Shown: piece by piece, positions 63,453 to 64,000 of the stretch
How positions within the stretch are numbered: the first letter of the stretch is position 1
How the letters are laid out: each line of letters starts with the position of its first letter
Assembly: GCA_016197205.1 (NCBI GenBank)
Contig: JACPWG010000068.1
Coordinates: 1-64,000 of the forward strand
Origin: Planctomycetota bacterium
Lineage (GTDB): Bacteria > Planctomycetota > MHYJ01 > WSZJ01 > JACPWG01
Direction: 5' to 3'
DNA: 64,000 nucleotides
The notes under the pieces: generated by a model
What the model was told of the DNA's origin: nothing
Database searches by the model: none
What the model saw: the letters and a program-made list of their open reading frames with translations, nothing else
Program-made: the position numbers and the translations under genes

Positions 63453-64000
63453 ATGTCGTTCGCACGTTCCTTCCCCCTCCGGCCGCTCGTCCTCCTCACG
63501 CTCACGCTGCCGCTCGCTCTCGCCGCCGAACCCCCCGCGCCGGCGGAACCGCCCGACGCACCCTCCGCCGCTTCGCGCGGCGAAGTGACCCCCGAAGAAG
63601 CACGCGACCTCGAAAAGGCCGTCGACGGCTGGCTCGTGGATCCGGTGGGCAAGGAGTTCGTGCGCGTCGAGCGAAAAGTGCGCTCCGCGTGGGGCAGCGA
63701 GGGGGAGGCCCAGGCCGAAGGCTGGCTCGACCGAAAGGACCCGTCCGGCAGGGCGCGCGTCTACTTCCTCGACGGAGATTTCGTGCCGGCCCCGGCCGCG
63801 CCCGCGCCCGTGCCCGTGCCGGTCGATTTCGTAGCCGTCTGCCGTGACGCGATCCGGGAGGCGGAGGCCGAGGCCGAAGAGAAGGCACGGTCGGAGGTCC
63901 GCGCCCGCGAACGCGCGGCCAAAGGGCGAGACGCGGACGGCGACCCGGAAATGCCCGACCTGACGAAAATCATGCGCTCCATGCGGCGTGTCGCGGCGCC
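63453..64000 (+). CDS. secreted protein, 3' end cut by window
   Basis: The frame is open from ATG 63453 to the window end (about 182 codons so far). A signal peptide (LRPLVLLTLTLPLALAAEPP, 20) is followed by a Pro/Ala stretch, then an acidic and helical domain (VTPEEARDLEKAVDGWLVDP (20), FVRVERKVRSAWGSEGEAQA (20), GWLDRKDPSGRARVYFLDGD (20)) and a charged coiled-coil segment. ARVYFLDGDFVP may be the start of an anchoring domain. No family is recognised. The real length is unknown. Confidence 0.65.
   Translation, partial: MSFARSFPLRPLVLLTLTLPLALAAEPPAPAEPPDAPSAASRGEVTPEEARDLEKAVDGWLVDPVGKEFVRVERKVRSAWGSEGEAQAEGWLDRKDPSGRARVYFLDGDFVPAPAAPAPVPVPVDFVAVCRDAIREAEAEAEEKARSEVRARERAAKGRDADGDPEMPDLTKIMRSMRRVAA

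Overview
The window looks like chromosomal DNA of a GC-rich, diderm, environmental bacterium. A member of the Planctomycetota or a similar lineage is the best guess, and this is inference only. The clues are four very large Hanks-type kinase or kinase-like proteins with TPR, sulfatase-modifying-factor-like or other C-terminal modules, a kdsA gene (Kdo, hence an LPS-type outer membrane), a CusCBA-type efflux operon, a PilT/GspC-like pair, Uma2-family genes, and many short dispersed repeats in nearly every long intergenic gap. Recognisable promoters follow TTGACN, 17-18 bp, TATNNT.

Layout. 0.3-3.1 kb: an unrecognised helical protein and an AbiE toxin-antitoxin operon with a palindromic operator. 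3.7-12.3 kb: two giant Ser/Thr kinases (one with TPRs, one with an FGE-sulfatase domain) around a Uma2-family gene. 12.3-18 kb: two adjacent MITE-like elements, an ABC-2 type permease and a large exported protein. 18.2-27.5 kb, minus strand: pilT-gspC-like-coaX-mnmE-like, an ECF sigma/anti-sigma pair and ribBA-kdsA. 28-36.8 kb: a Cys-rich exported protein followed by cusB-cusA-cusC. 37-43.5 kb: WD40 protein, DJ-1/PfpI protein, SRPBCC protein, methyltransferase, trpS and a second Uma2 gene. 43.7-44.5 kb: a small unknown gene divergent from a thioredoxin. 44.8-51.3 kb: ABC exporter, phosphodiesterase, PLD-family protein and an M3 peptidase. 51.3-64 kb: a pseudokinase fusion, a LOG-family protein, a four-gene operon (membrane protein, degenerate TIM, SuhB, TPR kinase) and two secreted proteins, the last cut by the window end.

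The most notable feature is selenocysteine. Two genes are interrupted by a single in-frame TGA that makes sense only if decoded as Sec. One is the CusB-like adaptor (TGA 29765-29767, in a Cys-rich metal-binding module). The other is a thioredoxin whose first active-site Cys is TGA (44241-44243, giving U-P-V-C). In both, a hairpin begins exactly 14 nt after the TGA, as expected for a bacterial SECIS; in cusB it is a perfect 5-bp stem with a GGUC loop. TGA is an ordinary stop elsewhere in the window, so this is not a changed genetic code. No selA, selB, selD or tRNA-Sec gene lies in the window.

The efflux operon is odd in other ways too. CusB carries six heavy-metal-binding motifs instead of the usual none or one, and CusA has an extra segment of roughly 350 residues in a periplasmic domain. 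The intergenic space holds at least eight families of inverted-repeat elements, including a MITE present in inverted orientation 45 kb apart and an element that supplies the only visible start codon of the WD40 gene. Runs of seven or eight A/T are far more frequent than base composition predicts.
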